64,000 nt of DNA from Pseudomonadota bacterium (GTDB taxonomy: Bacteria; Myxococcota_A; Polyangia; GCA-2747355): NCBI GenBank assembly GCA_016702545.1, contig JADJDT010000026.1:16766-80765 (forward strand). The letters run 5' to 3'. The notes below the pieces were generated by a model that had not been told where the DNA came from, searched no databases, and was given only the letters and a program-made list of their open reading frames with translations. Shown in pieces: positions 8,316 to 16,019 of the stretch (positions are counted from its first letter, which is position 1; every line of letters starts with the position of its first letter). The position numbers were made by a program, and so were the translations under genes.

Positions 8316-10304
8316 ATGGTCAACCGGTCGCTAGGGACGTCTGCTGCGGGCGGCGCCGCACCGCTGCCGTCGCTGCTCGGGCTGCTGCTCCCACCCCCTC
8401 GCGAGATCGCGCTCGAGCCCGGGTGCTGCGAGCTGGGTCCCGAGCCGATCCTCTACGCCCTCCCAGCGCAGCAGCGCCTGCTGGCGCCCGTCGCCGAGCA
8501 GGTGGCCGCGCGGCTGCGCAGCGTGGGGCTCGCGCCGCGGGTGGTCGATCTGCCGCCCGATCCCTCGGCGAGCGCGTTGCGGATCGTGCTCGCGATCGAT
8601 CCGGCCGCCGCGCCGGCCGCCGAGGGCTATCGGCTCGAGCTCGCGCCGGGCCAGGTCACGCTGAGCGGCGTCGACCTGGCGGGCGTCTATCGCGGCTGCT
8701 GCACCCTGGCGCAGTGGATCGTCTTGCACCGCGACACCGCCGCGCCGCCTACGACCGCGTCCTCGGCCCCCCTGCGCTTGGGTTGCCTGCGCGTCAGGGA
8801 TTGGCCGACCTTCGCCCACCGGGGGGTGATGCTCGATGTCAGCCGCGATCGCGTGCCGACGATGGAGACGCTGGCCGCGCTGATCGACCTGCTCGCGAGC
8901 TGGAAGATCAACCAGCTCCAGCTCTACACCGAGCACACCTTCGCCTATCGCGGACATGAGGTGGTCTGGCGCGAGGCGAGCCCGCTGACCCCCGACGAGA
9001 TCCGCGCGCTCGACCAGCAATGCCGTGCGTGCTGGATCGAACTCGTGCCCAACCAGAACAGCCTGGGGCACCTGCACCGCTGGTTGGTGCACGAGCCCTA
9101 CCGCGCGCTGGCCGAGTGCCCCGCCGGGCTGGCTCACCCCTTCAGCGACGAGGTCGAGCCCTTCAGCCTCTGTCCGGTCGATCCGGGCAGTCTCGCGCTG
9201 CTGGACGACCTTTACGATCAACTCCTGCCCTGCTTCACCAGCCGGATGTTCAACGTCGGTCTCGACGAGACCTTCGACCTTGGGCGGGGTCGTTCGCGCG
9301 TGGCCTGTTTTGTCGACGGTGATGCCAGCCGCGTCTACGGCGACTTTCTGCGCGCGGTCCACCAGCGGGTGACAGGGCGCGGCCGGCGGATGCAGTTCTG
9401 GGCGGATATCGTGCTGGGCAGCCCCGCCGGCGCGGCGCAGGTGCCGCGCGACGCGATCGCGCTGGCCTGGGGCTACGAGCCGGACCACCCCTTCGCCGAG
9501 CAGGCGCGCGCGCTGCGCGCCAGCGGTCTCGAGTTCTACGTCTGCCCCGGCACCGGGAGCTGGAACAGCCTGGCCGGCCGGCCGGACCATGCGCTGCGTA
9601 ATCTCGCGGCCGCCGCGCGCGCCGGGGAGGCCGCCGGCGCCCTGGGCTACCTGATCACGGACTGGGGCGATCATGGGCACCTGCAGCCGCTGCCGGTGAG
9701 CTACCCGGGCCTGGCCGCCGGCGCGGCCTTGGCCTGGAACGCGGCCCTGGCCGAGGACCCACCGGCACTGGCGCTCGCGGCGTGGCTCGACCACCACGCG
9801 CTGCGCGATGGCCGCGGCGGCGCCGGCCGGGCCCTGCTCGACCTCGGCGACGCGCACCGGGCCTGCGGCGCCGACCCCAGGAACGGCACGGCCCTGTTCT
9901 ATCTGCTGCGCTTTCCCGCGGCACCGCTGACGCACCCGCGCTACCGCGGACTGAGTGCGAGTGGGCTCGTCCGCGCGTCCGAGCGGATCGACGACGCCCT
10001 CGCCCGCCTGGCCGGTGCCCAATTCGCGCGCGCGGATGCCACGGTGCTCGGCCGCGAGTTGCGCTGGGTCGGCGAGCTGCTGCGCGTGGCCTGCGCGATC
10101 GGCGTCGCCCGCTGCGCGGATCCGACGAAGCTCGGCACGGCGGAGCTCGATCCGGCTCCCCGCCGAGCGCTGGCCCAGGCGCTGGATCCGCTGCTCGAGC
10201 AACAGCGCCCGCTGTGGCTGGCACGCAGCCGCCCCGGAGGTCTGGAGCACGCCCGCCGTTGGCTGCAGGCGCTCCAGGCCCAGCTCACCGCAGGAGGCGG
10301 GTAG
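8316..10304 (+). CDS. Glycoside hydrolase family 20 beta-N-acetylhexosaminidase-like protein
   Basis: A 662-residue enzyme expected to remove terminal N-acetylhexosamine from glycans by substrate-assisted catalysis. An N-terminal GH20b-like domain (about residues 30-150) precedes the barrel, which opens with RDWPTFAHRGVMLDVSRDRV and SWKINQLQLYTEHTFAY. The catalytic Asp-Glu pair is visible as D317-E318 in FNVGLDETFDLG. Later barrel landmarks include MQFWADIV and LGYLITDWGDHGHLQP. No clear signal peptide is seen, so it may act in the cytoplasm, for example in peptidoglycan or glycan recycling. It stands alone after the tRNA, and the following operon has its own promoter-like sequence. Confidence 0.85.
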   Translation: MVNRSLGTSAAGGAAPLPSLLGLLLPPPREIALEPGCCELGPEPILYALPAQQRLLAPVAEQVAARLRSVGLAPRVVDLPPDPSASALRIVLAIDPAAAPAAEGYRLELAPGQVTLSGVDLAGVYRGCCTLAQWIVLHRDTAAPPTTASSAPLRLGCLRVRDWPTFAHRGVMLDVSRDRVPTMETLAALIDLLASWKINQLQLYTEHTFAYRGHEVVWREASPLTPDEIRALDQQCRACWIELVPNQNSLGHLHRWLVHEPYRALAECPAGLAHPFSDEVEPFSLCPVDPGSLALLDDLYDQLLPCFTSRMFNVGLDETFDLGRGRSRVACFVDGDASRVYGDFLRAVHQRVTGRGRRMQFWADIVLGSPAGAAQVPRDAIALAWGYEPDHPFAEQARALRASGLEFYVCPGTGSWNSLAGRPDHALRNLAAAARAGEAAGALGYLITDWGDHGHLQPLPVSYPGLAAGAALAWNAALAEDPPALALAAWLDHHALRDGRGGAGRALLDLGDAHRACGADPRNGTALFYLLRFPAAPLTHPRYRGLSASGLVRASERIDDALARLAGAQFARADATVLGRELRWVGELLRVACAIGVARCADPTKLGTAELDPAPRRALAQALDPLLEQQRPLWLARSRPGGLEHARRWLQALQAQLTAGGG

Positions 10305-10362
10305 CGCGCCCAGCACCGCGATTCGCCTGGGCGGGATCCGCCCGCGCGGGATCCGCATTTGT

Positions 10363-10392
10363 TTGTCGCGCAAGCTGCGCTTGCCGTACTAT
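10363..10392 (+). promoter_or_regulatory. Candidate sigma70-type promoter for the receiver-kinase pair
   Basis: TTGTCG (10363-10368) and TACTAT (10387-10392) are separated by 18 bases in the 196-base gap between the GH20 gene and the receiver-kinase gene. Just upstream, GCGGGATCCGC-type half-palindromes occur twice (10331-10355). The start codon is 109 bases further on, leaving room for a leader. Confidence 0.35.
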
Positions 10393-10500
10393 CGGCGCTC
10401 ATCGCCCGTACGAAGCGCCCGACAGCCCCCGGCACGGCCTTGGCATCATCCCAGGCCGTCGTCGTCGCCTGGCTTGTGGTGGCGATTGCCGAGGGTGGCC

Positions 10501-11754
10501 ATGCCGACGGCCGACGTACTTGCCGCGCTCAGCAACCTCGGGATCACGCCCGCGGCACGAGCGCGCATCCTGTTGGTCGACGACGAGCGCGAGAACCTCG
10601 ATGTGCTCGTGGCGCTGCTCGAGGACCAATGGGACGTCCAGGCCTGCAGCAGCGGCCCCGAGGCGCTGGCGCTGATCGAGAGCACCGGCGCGCCCGATCT
10701 GCTGATCGCGGATCAGCGCATGCCCGGCATGACCGGCATCGATTTGCTGACGCAGGTGGCCGTCAGCTGCCCGACGACGATTCGCGTCGTGCTCACGGCC
10801 TTCGGCGACCTCGAGCCGATGGTCGACGCCATCAACCGCGGAGCCGCCTACCGCTTCTTGCTCAAGCCGACGGAGCCGGCCGAGCTGCGGATCATCGTCG
10901 CCGAGTGCCTGAGGCTACACACGACGGTGTGGGCGCTGACCCAGCTGGTGGACGCGCTGGGCGATCACCGCGCGCGGCTCGACCGGACGCTGCAGGAGCT
11001 CCACAGCAGCCAAGAACGGGCGCTGGCCGCGGAGCGCTTGACCACGGTCGGACGCACCGTCGCCGGCCTGGCCCACGACCTGCGCAATACGGCGTCGATC
11101 GTGCAGATCCTCGTCGATCTGGTCCGGCAGCAGACGCAGCAGCCGAGCGTCTTGCAGCGGGCCGAGGCCGCCTGGTCGAGCCTGGGATCGCTGCTCGAGC
11201 TGCTCGAGCAGATCCGGGACTACGCGCAGTCCAATGTCTCGGCCGCCCGGCGCGAGCCGACGGAGACCCACGCGCTGCTCGCGGGTACGCTGCGGCTGCT
11301 GTACCAGGAATCCGTGGCCGCGGGCCGCGAGATCGAGGTCGAGATCGATGCCGCCGCGGCCGTGCTGCACCTCGACCGCGCGCGCGTACGCCAGAGCGTG
11401 ATGGCCCTGCTGCGCAATGGTTGCCGTGCGAGCGGCCCGGCCACGGCGGTGCGTCTACGGGTGCGGCCGGGTCCCGCGGGCCAGTCGCGCGAGGCCCGGA
11501 TCGAGGTGCTCGACAGCGGCTGCGGCATGGATGCCGCGACGCTGGCGCGGACCCAGCGGCCCTTCTTCAGCGCCTTCGATCCGCCGGGGATCGGCCTCGG
11601 CCTCGAGATCGCGCGCCTGGCGGCCGCGGCCCACCATGGGCGCTTCGAGCTCGAAAGCACCTGCGGCCGTGGCACCCGCGCGACGCTGGTCTTGAGCGAC
11701 GCTCTGCCCGAGCCGACCGCCACGACGTCCCCGCCGGTCGAGGAGGCACCCTGA
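10501..11754 (+). CDS. Receiver domain-histidine kinase fusion protein (two-component signalling)
   Basis: A 417-residue soluble signalling protein. The receiver comes first (residues 22-140), with acidic pair D27-D28, phosphoacceptor D71 in LLIADQRMPGMTG and the conserved lysine K122 in FLLKPTEPAEL. A coiled linker leads to a canonical H-box with phosphoacceptor H192 (TVAGLAHDLRNTASI). The HATPase domain follows with N-box LLRNGCRASG, G1 VLDSGCGMD and G2 GIGLGLEI. There is no sensor or membrane segment, so input probably comes through phosphorylation of the receiver. Its stop and the next gene's ATG share a base (TGATG), so the next kinase-like protein is almost certainly co-expressed. Confidence 0.9.
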   Translation: MPTADVLAALSNLGITPAARARILLVDDERENLDVLVALLEDQWDVQACSSGPEALALIESTGAPDLLIADQRMPGMTGIDLLTQVAVSCPTTIRVVLTAFGDLEPMVDAINRGAAYRFLLKPTEPAELRIIVAECLRLHTTVWALTQLVDALGDHRARLDRTLQELHSSQERALAAERLTTVGRTVAGLAHDLRNTASIVQILVDLVRQQTQQPSVLQRAEAAWSSLGSLLELLEQIRDYAQSNVSAARREPTETHALLAGTLRLLYQESVAAGREIEVEIDAAAAVLHLDRARVRQSVMALLRNGCRASGPATAVRLRVRPGPAGQSREARIEVLDSGCGMDAATLARTQRPFFSAFDPPGIGLGLEIARLAAAAHHGRFELESTCGRGTRATLVLSDALPEPTATTSPPVEEAP

Positions 11755-12971
11755 TGATCGAGCCCACGCCCATCGTCGCCCCGCCGAGCGCCGGCGTCGC
11801 GCTGCCTGATGTGCTGGCCTATATGCGTCGCCACGCCCTGCCGCTCCGCCTGTGGGTCTCCGCCGCGCTGCAGGCGCCCTGCGAGCGCGCGCTCGGCGCG
11901 GATCTGGGCGCGCAGGCCAACATCACGGTCATCCCCACCGCCGCCGATACGACCCCGCCCGAGGGGCCCGCGGTGTTGTTGCTCGCGCTGGACGAGCTCC
12001 ACGGACCGCTGCGCGAGTCGCTGCTGAGCTGGACCCACCGCGCGCTGCCCGGGCGCCCGATCATCCAGGGCGGGGCTCGCAACCGCGAGACGCTGCTCGA
12101 CGCGATCAATGTCTGGCATGCCTTCCGCGTCGTGCCGAGCGACCTGGCCGCCCCGCTGCTGGCCGACACCATCTACAAGGCGCACGAGGCGCTGGCGCTG
12201 GATCTGGCGCTGGGGCGCTGCGTCGATGAGCTGCGCGGCGAGGTCGCCCGCCTCAGCGGCGCGCTGGCCGAGCTGCGGGCCACGCAGGAGCGACTGCTGC
12301 ACGGGGAGCGACTGGCGGCGCTCGGACAGATGACGGGCATGCTGATGCAGCGGGTACAGCAGCACTTTACCTCGATGGCGGAGTTCACGGCGGCGTTGGC
12401 CCCGCTGCAGCAGACCCCCCAGCTGCGCGAGGTGCTCGACCACTCGGTGGAGAGCACGCACGCGATGCAGGCGCTGCTGCAGGATATGCTGGCGCTGGCC
12501 GAGAACCGCTCGGTCGAGCTCGCGTTGCGCCAGGAGCTGGTCGACGATCTCGTGCAGCGCACGGTGGCCGTCTTTCGCCGGGACCCCCTCGCGCGGTCGC
12601 GCGAGGTGGAGCTCGACTGTGGCTGCGGCGCGAGCGTGCGCGTCGACCGCCATCGCATCTTCCATGTGCTGCTCAACCTGCTGCGCAACGCCGCCCAGGC
12701 CAGCCCGCCGCGGCAGCCCCTGATCGTACGCACGGGCGCGGGGGACGACAGCGCCTGGATCGAGGTCGAGGACCACGGCTGCGGCATCGCTCCGGAGGCG
12801 CTGCAGCAGCTGTTTACGCCCTTCTTCACCACCAAGGGCCAGGATGGCACCGGCCTCGGGTTGCGCATGAGCCGCAACGCCATCGAGCGACAGGGGGGCA
12901 CGCTGACCTGCCGCAGCGCGGTCGGTCGAGGATCCTGCTTCCGCATTGAGCTGCCGCGGCAGCGCGACTGA
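11754..12971 (+). CDS. Degenerate histidine-kinase-like protein: phosphoacceptor His replaced by Gln, ATPase domain intact
   Basis: A 405-residue paralogue-like partner of the upstream protein. The N-terminal 150 residues follow the same layout as the partner's receiver, but the acidic phosphoacceptor position and the lysine are not conserved (RVVPSD where the partner has FLLKPTEP). In the H-box, LGQMTGMLMQRVQQHF aligns with the standard LGQ-x6-H pattern, and the histidine position is Q199. The ATP-binding domain looks complete: N-box LLNLLRNAAQAS, G1 EDHGCGIAPEA, F-box FTPFFTTK and G2 GTGLGLRMS. It could phosphorylate the partner's H192 in trans, or regulate it allosterically. Both are inference. 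Confidence 0.85.
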   Translation: MIEPTPIVAPPSAGVALPDVLAYMRRHALPLRLWVSAALQAPCERALGADLGAQANITVIPTAADTTPPEGPAVLLLALDELHGPLRESLLSWTHRALPGRPIIQGGARNRETLLDAINVWHAFRVVPSDLAAPLLADTIYKAHEALALDLALGRCVDELRGEVARLSGALAELRATQERLLHGERLAALGQMTGMLMQRVQQHFTSMAEFTAALAPLQQTPQLREVLDHSVESTHAMQALLQDMLALAENRSVELALRQELVDDLVQRTVAVFRRDPLARSREVELDCGCGASVRVDRHRIFHVLLNLLRNAAQASPPRQPLIVRTGAGDDSAWIEVEDHGCGIAPEALQQLFTPFFTTKGQDGTGLGLRMSRNAIERQGGTLTCRSAVGRGSCFRIELPRQRD

Positions 12972-13008
12972 GGCGCGCCGACGCGCCCATCACAGGGGAG
13001 GACGAGCG

Positions 13009-13497
13009 ATGCGAACCATGGTGAGGCGCGGGGGAGTGCTGCTGCTGCTGACGAGCGCGCTGGTGCTGGGCCCCTTGGGCTGTTCCGACGACGACGAGAC
13101 GTCGGGCCAGCGCGACGCGGCGGCACGGAGGGACGGCGGCACGGCGGCGCGGGATAGCGGCGCGCGTCGGGATAGCGGCGCTCGCCGCGACGGCAGCACC
13201 ACCGCGCGCGATGGTGCCACGGCCCCCGCGGGTCACACCGAGCTGATGCAGGGTGTCCCGCACTACCCGGGCAAGGCGGACCCCAAGACCAACTGCGTGG
13301 GCTGCCACGGCATCGATCTGCGCGGCGCCACGGCCCGCAGCTGCTACAGCTGCCACAGCAGCAGCGACCACACGCTGGAGCGCGGCACGGACAAGGTCAG
13401 ACATCGCAGCGGCAGCAGCTCGACCTGCGTCACCTGCCACGGGCCGAACAACGTCGGCGGTCTGGGACCGCGCTGCAGCAGCTGCCACGGCACCTAG
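13009..13497 (+). CDS. Small tetraheme c-type cytochrome lipoprotein
   Basis: A 162-residue protein with a lipoprotein signal (LVLGPLGCSDDD). A low-complexity Ala-Arg-Asp-Ser-Gly spacer, built on an 18-base direct repeat, comes next. The C-terminal 80 residues hold four CXXCH heme-binding motifs: CVGCH, CYSCH, CVTCH and CSSCH. Four covalent hemes on so short a chain suggest an electron carrier anchored in the outer or inner membrane. The start at 13009 follows a GGGGAGGA ribosome-binding sequence, 37 bases after the kinase-like gene, so it may share that transcript. No oxidoreductase partner is encoded nearby. Confidence 0.8.
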   Translation: MRTMVRRGGVLLLLTSALVLGPLGCSDDDETSGQRDAAARRDGGTAARDSGARRDSGARRDGSTTARDGATAPAGHTELMQGVPHYPGKADPKTNCVGCHGIDLRGATARSCYSCHSSSDHTLERGTDKVRHRSGSSSTCVTCHGPNNVGGLGPRCSSCHGT

Positions 13498-13542
13498 CCC
13501 CGGCACCCGCCCCACGACACCCGCTGCGAGCCCGCAGGTGGT

Positions 13543-13571
13543 TGACAGATCAGGCCTGCTTCGGCGATAAA
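13543..13571 (+). promoter_or_regulatory. Strong sigma70-like promoter for the TRL lipoprotein gene
   Basis: A perfect TTGACA (13543-13548) and GATAAA (13566-13571) are spaced by exactly 17 bases. This is among the best consensus promoter matches in the window. It lies 56 bases before the start codon at 13628. Confidence 0.65.
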
Positions 13572-13627
13572 ACCGCATTCATTCGGGCTGTGGCTGTGCC
13601 TCGACCCCTTTCTCGACAGGAGCGGTG

Positions 13628-13975
13628 ATGATGATTCACACGATCACGAAGTTCGGCGCGCTGATGGGCCTCGGTCTGGCACTTTCGCTGGCGTCCGGCT
13701 GCGCCTCGACGCCGATCAAGGGCAAGCCGATGGGCACCGGGTCGGTGTACAGCGACGTCCAGGTCAACGACCGGACCGACGCCAACGCCGCGATGGGCAC
13801 CAAGATGGGTGAGTCCTGCGCCACGGCCATCCTGGGCGTCATCTCCACCGGTGATGCCTCGGTCGCCACGGCGGCGCGGATGGCCGGGATCACCAAGATC
13901 GCGGTCGTGGACGCCTATCACAGCAACATCCTCGGCGTGATCTCGAAGTACTGCACGCGCGTGCTGGGCGAGTAA
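13628..13975 (+). CDS. TRL-like family small lipoprotein
   Basis: A 115-residue envelope lipoprotein with a signal ending LALSLASGCAS. The mature part matches the TRL-like family pattern: a Gly-Ser-Val-Tyr-Ser-Asp start (GTGSVYSDV), a Cys-containing GESCATAILGVISTGDAS, and the C-terminal ITKIAVVDAYHSNILGVIS. The family is widespread in Gram-negative bacteria and its role is unknown. An AGGAG sequence at 13618-13622 precedes the start; ATG or GTG codons at 13625, 13628 and 13631 are all in frame. The strong promoter upstream suggests abundant, independent expression. Confidence 0.8.
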   Translation: MMIHTITKFGALMGLGLALSLASGCASTPIKGKPMGTGSVYSDVQVNDRTDANAAMGTKMGESCATAILGVISTGDASVATAARMAGITKIAVVDAYHSNILGVISKYCTRVLGE

Positions 13976-14006
13976 GGCGGGCTGCGCCACTCGGCGCCCG
14001 GGGCTG

Positions 14007-14657
14007 GTGGCGCGCCCCGAACGGGCCCGCGGTCGGCTGCGCGCCGAGCTTCTCTGCCCTCCTGCTGATGATCGCGCCCTCCCTCCTCGCGCTGCGGCGA
14101 TCGTCGCCGCCCTGCTGCTCGCCGGTGCGCCGGCGGCGCACGCGGCCCCGCCCCCTGGGGTCGATCGGCGTGTCGAGCGGCTCTGGCAGGGGCTGGCCGG
14201 CCCGCGCGTGGCGATCGCGGTGCGGAGCAATGTGTCCGCGACGCTGCAGCGCAGCATCGGTCGACCGCAGGCGGGCGACCGGGCGGCGGCGCACCTGATC
14301 TGCGAGACCCCCTGCCTGCTGCGTCTACCGATCGGCGACACGAGCCCCTACCGACTCGACGCCGACGGGATGCAACCGACGCCCTGGTTCGCCCTGCCGC
14401 AGGGGGACGCGACGATCGCCGGGCGGCTGGTCGGCGCGGGCTGGCGCGAGTGGCCCCCCGCGCTCACCGCGATCGGGGTCGTCACAGCGCTGCTCGGCGG
14501 CACCGGGCTGCTGCTGCACCAGACCGACGTCCTCGACGGCGCGGGCTGGAAGGGGGCGAGCGTCGGCCTGCTGGGGCTCGCCGGGGTGTGCTTCGGCACG
14601 GCCCTCGGCCTCTGGTGGCTCGGACCGCACTCCACCGCGACGATCACGCTCCGATGA
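14007..14657 (+). CDS. Hypothetical membrane protein
   Basis: Not recognised. A 216-residue reading from a GTG at 14007. A signal-like hydrophobic stretch (AAAIVAALLLAGAPAAHAA) lies about 30 residues in, so the true start may be later. A soluble region with a Cys pair (ICETPCLLRLPIG) follows, then two closely spaced transmembrane helices near the C-terminus (about residues 150-205). The stop overlaps the next ATG, making it the first gene of a five-gene operon that ends with a Ser/Thr kinase and a sigma54 activator. Confidence 0.55.
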   Translation: MARPERARGRLRAELLCPPADDRALPPRAAAIVAALLLAGAPAAHAAPPPGVDRRVERLWQGLAGPRVAIAVRSNVSATLQRSIGRPQAGDRAAAHLICETPCLLRLPIGDTSPYRLDADGMQPTPWFALPQGDATIAGRLVGAGWREWPPALTAIGVVTALLGGTGLLLHQTDVLDGAGWKGASVGLLGLAGVCFGTALGLWWLGPHSTATITLR

Positions 14658-14929
14658 GCAGCGGTACCCTAGCCAGCAGGCGACAGCTTCGCGAGCGACG
14701 ACCCCGACGGGCTCGGCGCGCACTGGGCCTCGCCTGGGTGGTCCTGATCGCTGCGACGGCGGCTGCCGGCTGCTTCACCATTCCGCCGGACATCCGCCGC
14801 GAGTTCGAGCCCGCCGCGAGGCCGCCCCCCGTCGGCCGAAGGGCGCCCGCACCCGCAGCCTCGCCGCCGCGCGCTGGGTCGCGGCCGGCGCCACAGCCGC
14901 CTCGCGAGACGATCGATGCCCGCAGGTGA
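14654..14929 (+). CDS. Small proline-rich lipoprotein
   Basis: A 91-residue protein. A very basic n-region and a hydrophobic stretch lead to the lipobox AAAGC (cysteine near residue 41). The short mature part is rich in Pro, Ala and Arg and has no recognisable domain. It overlaps the upstream gene by four bases (ATGA) and the downstream gene by 14 bases. That coupling, rather than its sequence, is the main evidence that it is real. Confidence 0.55.
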   Translation: MSSGTLASRRQLRERRPRRARRALGLAWVVLIAATAAAGCFTIPPDIRREFEPAARPPPVGRRAPAPAASPPRAGSRPAPQPPRETIDARR

Positions 14930-16010
14930 TCACGGCCCAGAGCCCGGCAGCCGGGGGCCCTCGCGCTCACGGAGCGCGCGCGCCGGCACCACCGCTCCGG
15001 CCTGGGCCGGAAGCTCCGCGTGGCGCCGGCGTGGCGCCCGACTCGGCCGGCTGGGGCTCGGCTTGCTGGGGCTCGGCCTCGCGCTGGCGGCTGGCTGTGC
15101 CCACGGCGGCGCCGCGGGCACGCGGCTCCAGGTGCTCTGGGTCGCCCCGCCGGGTGGTCCTCACGCCGTGGCGACGCACCTCGGTCTGCCGCTGCGCACC
15201 GGACAGCTCGTGCTCTCCGAGGCCCCGGGGCCTTATCGCCTGCTCTTCGGCCTGGGCACGCGCCATTTCTGGCGCTTCACGCACTCCGCGCTGCTCGTGC
15301 TCCAGGACGGCGAGCCCTACGTCTACGACTTCGCCGGCGAGTACAAGCCCGTCTTCGCGCGCTCACCGGCCGCCGGGATCCGGGGTGGCCTGCGCAAGAC
15401 GCCGCTCTGGGACTACGTCCGGGCCCATCTCTACGTCGAGATCGTCGACCCAGCGCTCCTGCCCGGACGGCGGCAGCTGGACGCGGCGCGCGTGTCGCAG
15501 CGCCTGCGCGCCATCGAGCGGGCGCGCGTGCCCTTCGATGCGGCCTGGGATCTCACGGACCACCGCGCCTATTTCTGCACCGAGTTCCTGGCCGAGGTGC
15601 TGGGACCCGCCGGGGCGGCCATCCCTGCGCTCGACGCTCTGACCGACAACCCGTCGCTGCGGCGCGTCCTGCATTGGTACGGCGTGCGGAGCGCTCGCAC
15701 CCTGCCCGCCGGGGCCTTCTACGCCGCCGAGCGCCGGGTGGCCGCGTTCAGCGTCTGGAGCGGCCTCGCCGAGGTCGAGGCCTACTTCGCCGCCAAGGCG
15801 GAGCTGCACCGCCGCTTCACGCCCGCGCACCGCGTCGGCGACGTCTTTCGGCTGGTGGGCCATGATTTGGCCGTGCGCGCGCCGATCGAAGAATTCCTCG
15901 CGGCGGCGCGCGCGCGCTTCGCCGGGAGCCCCGGCGCCCCCGACGGCGCGGCGATCACGCGCGTGGTCGCGGCCCTGGCCCACGAGCGCTTCGGCGCGGA
16001 AGGGCTCTGA
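14916..16010 (+). CDS. YiiX/YebB-like permuted NlpC/P60 cysteine hydrolase lipoprotein
   Basis: A 364-residue lipoprotein; the lipobox is LALAAGC with Cys61. The layout matches permuted papain-fold hydrolases of the YiiX/YebB type. The His motif RFTHSALLVLQDG (H123) comes first, and the Cys motif HRAYFCTEFLAEVLG (C221) follows about 100 residues later. The order is thus His before Cys, the reverse of ordinary NlpC/P60 enzymes. Such enzymes act on peptidoglycan peptides, acylated proteins or lipids; the substrate cannot be told here. It is co-transcribed with the Ser/Thr kinase ten bases downstream. The n-region before the hydrophobic core is unusually long, so the true start may be later than 14916. 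Confidence 0.7.
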   Translation: MPAGDHGPEPGSRGPSRSRSARAGTTAPAWAGSSAWRRRGARLGRLGLGLLGLGLALAAGCAHGGAAGTRLQVLWVAPPGGPHAVATHLGLPLRTGQLVLSEAPGPYRLLFGLGTRHFWRFTHSALLVLQDGEPYVYDFAGEYKPVFARSPAAGIRGGLRKTPLWDYVRAHLYVEIVDPALLPGRRQLDAARVSQRLRAIERARVPFDAAWDLTDHRAYFCTEFLAEVLGPAGAAIPALDALTDNPSLRRVLHWYGVRSARTLPAGAFYAAERRVAAFSVWSGLAEVEAYFAAKAELHRRFTPAHRVGDVFRLVGHDLAVRAPIEEFLAAARARFAGSPGAPDGAAITRVVAALAHERFGAEGL

Positions 16011-16019
16011 GGGCACGGC

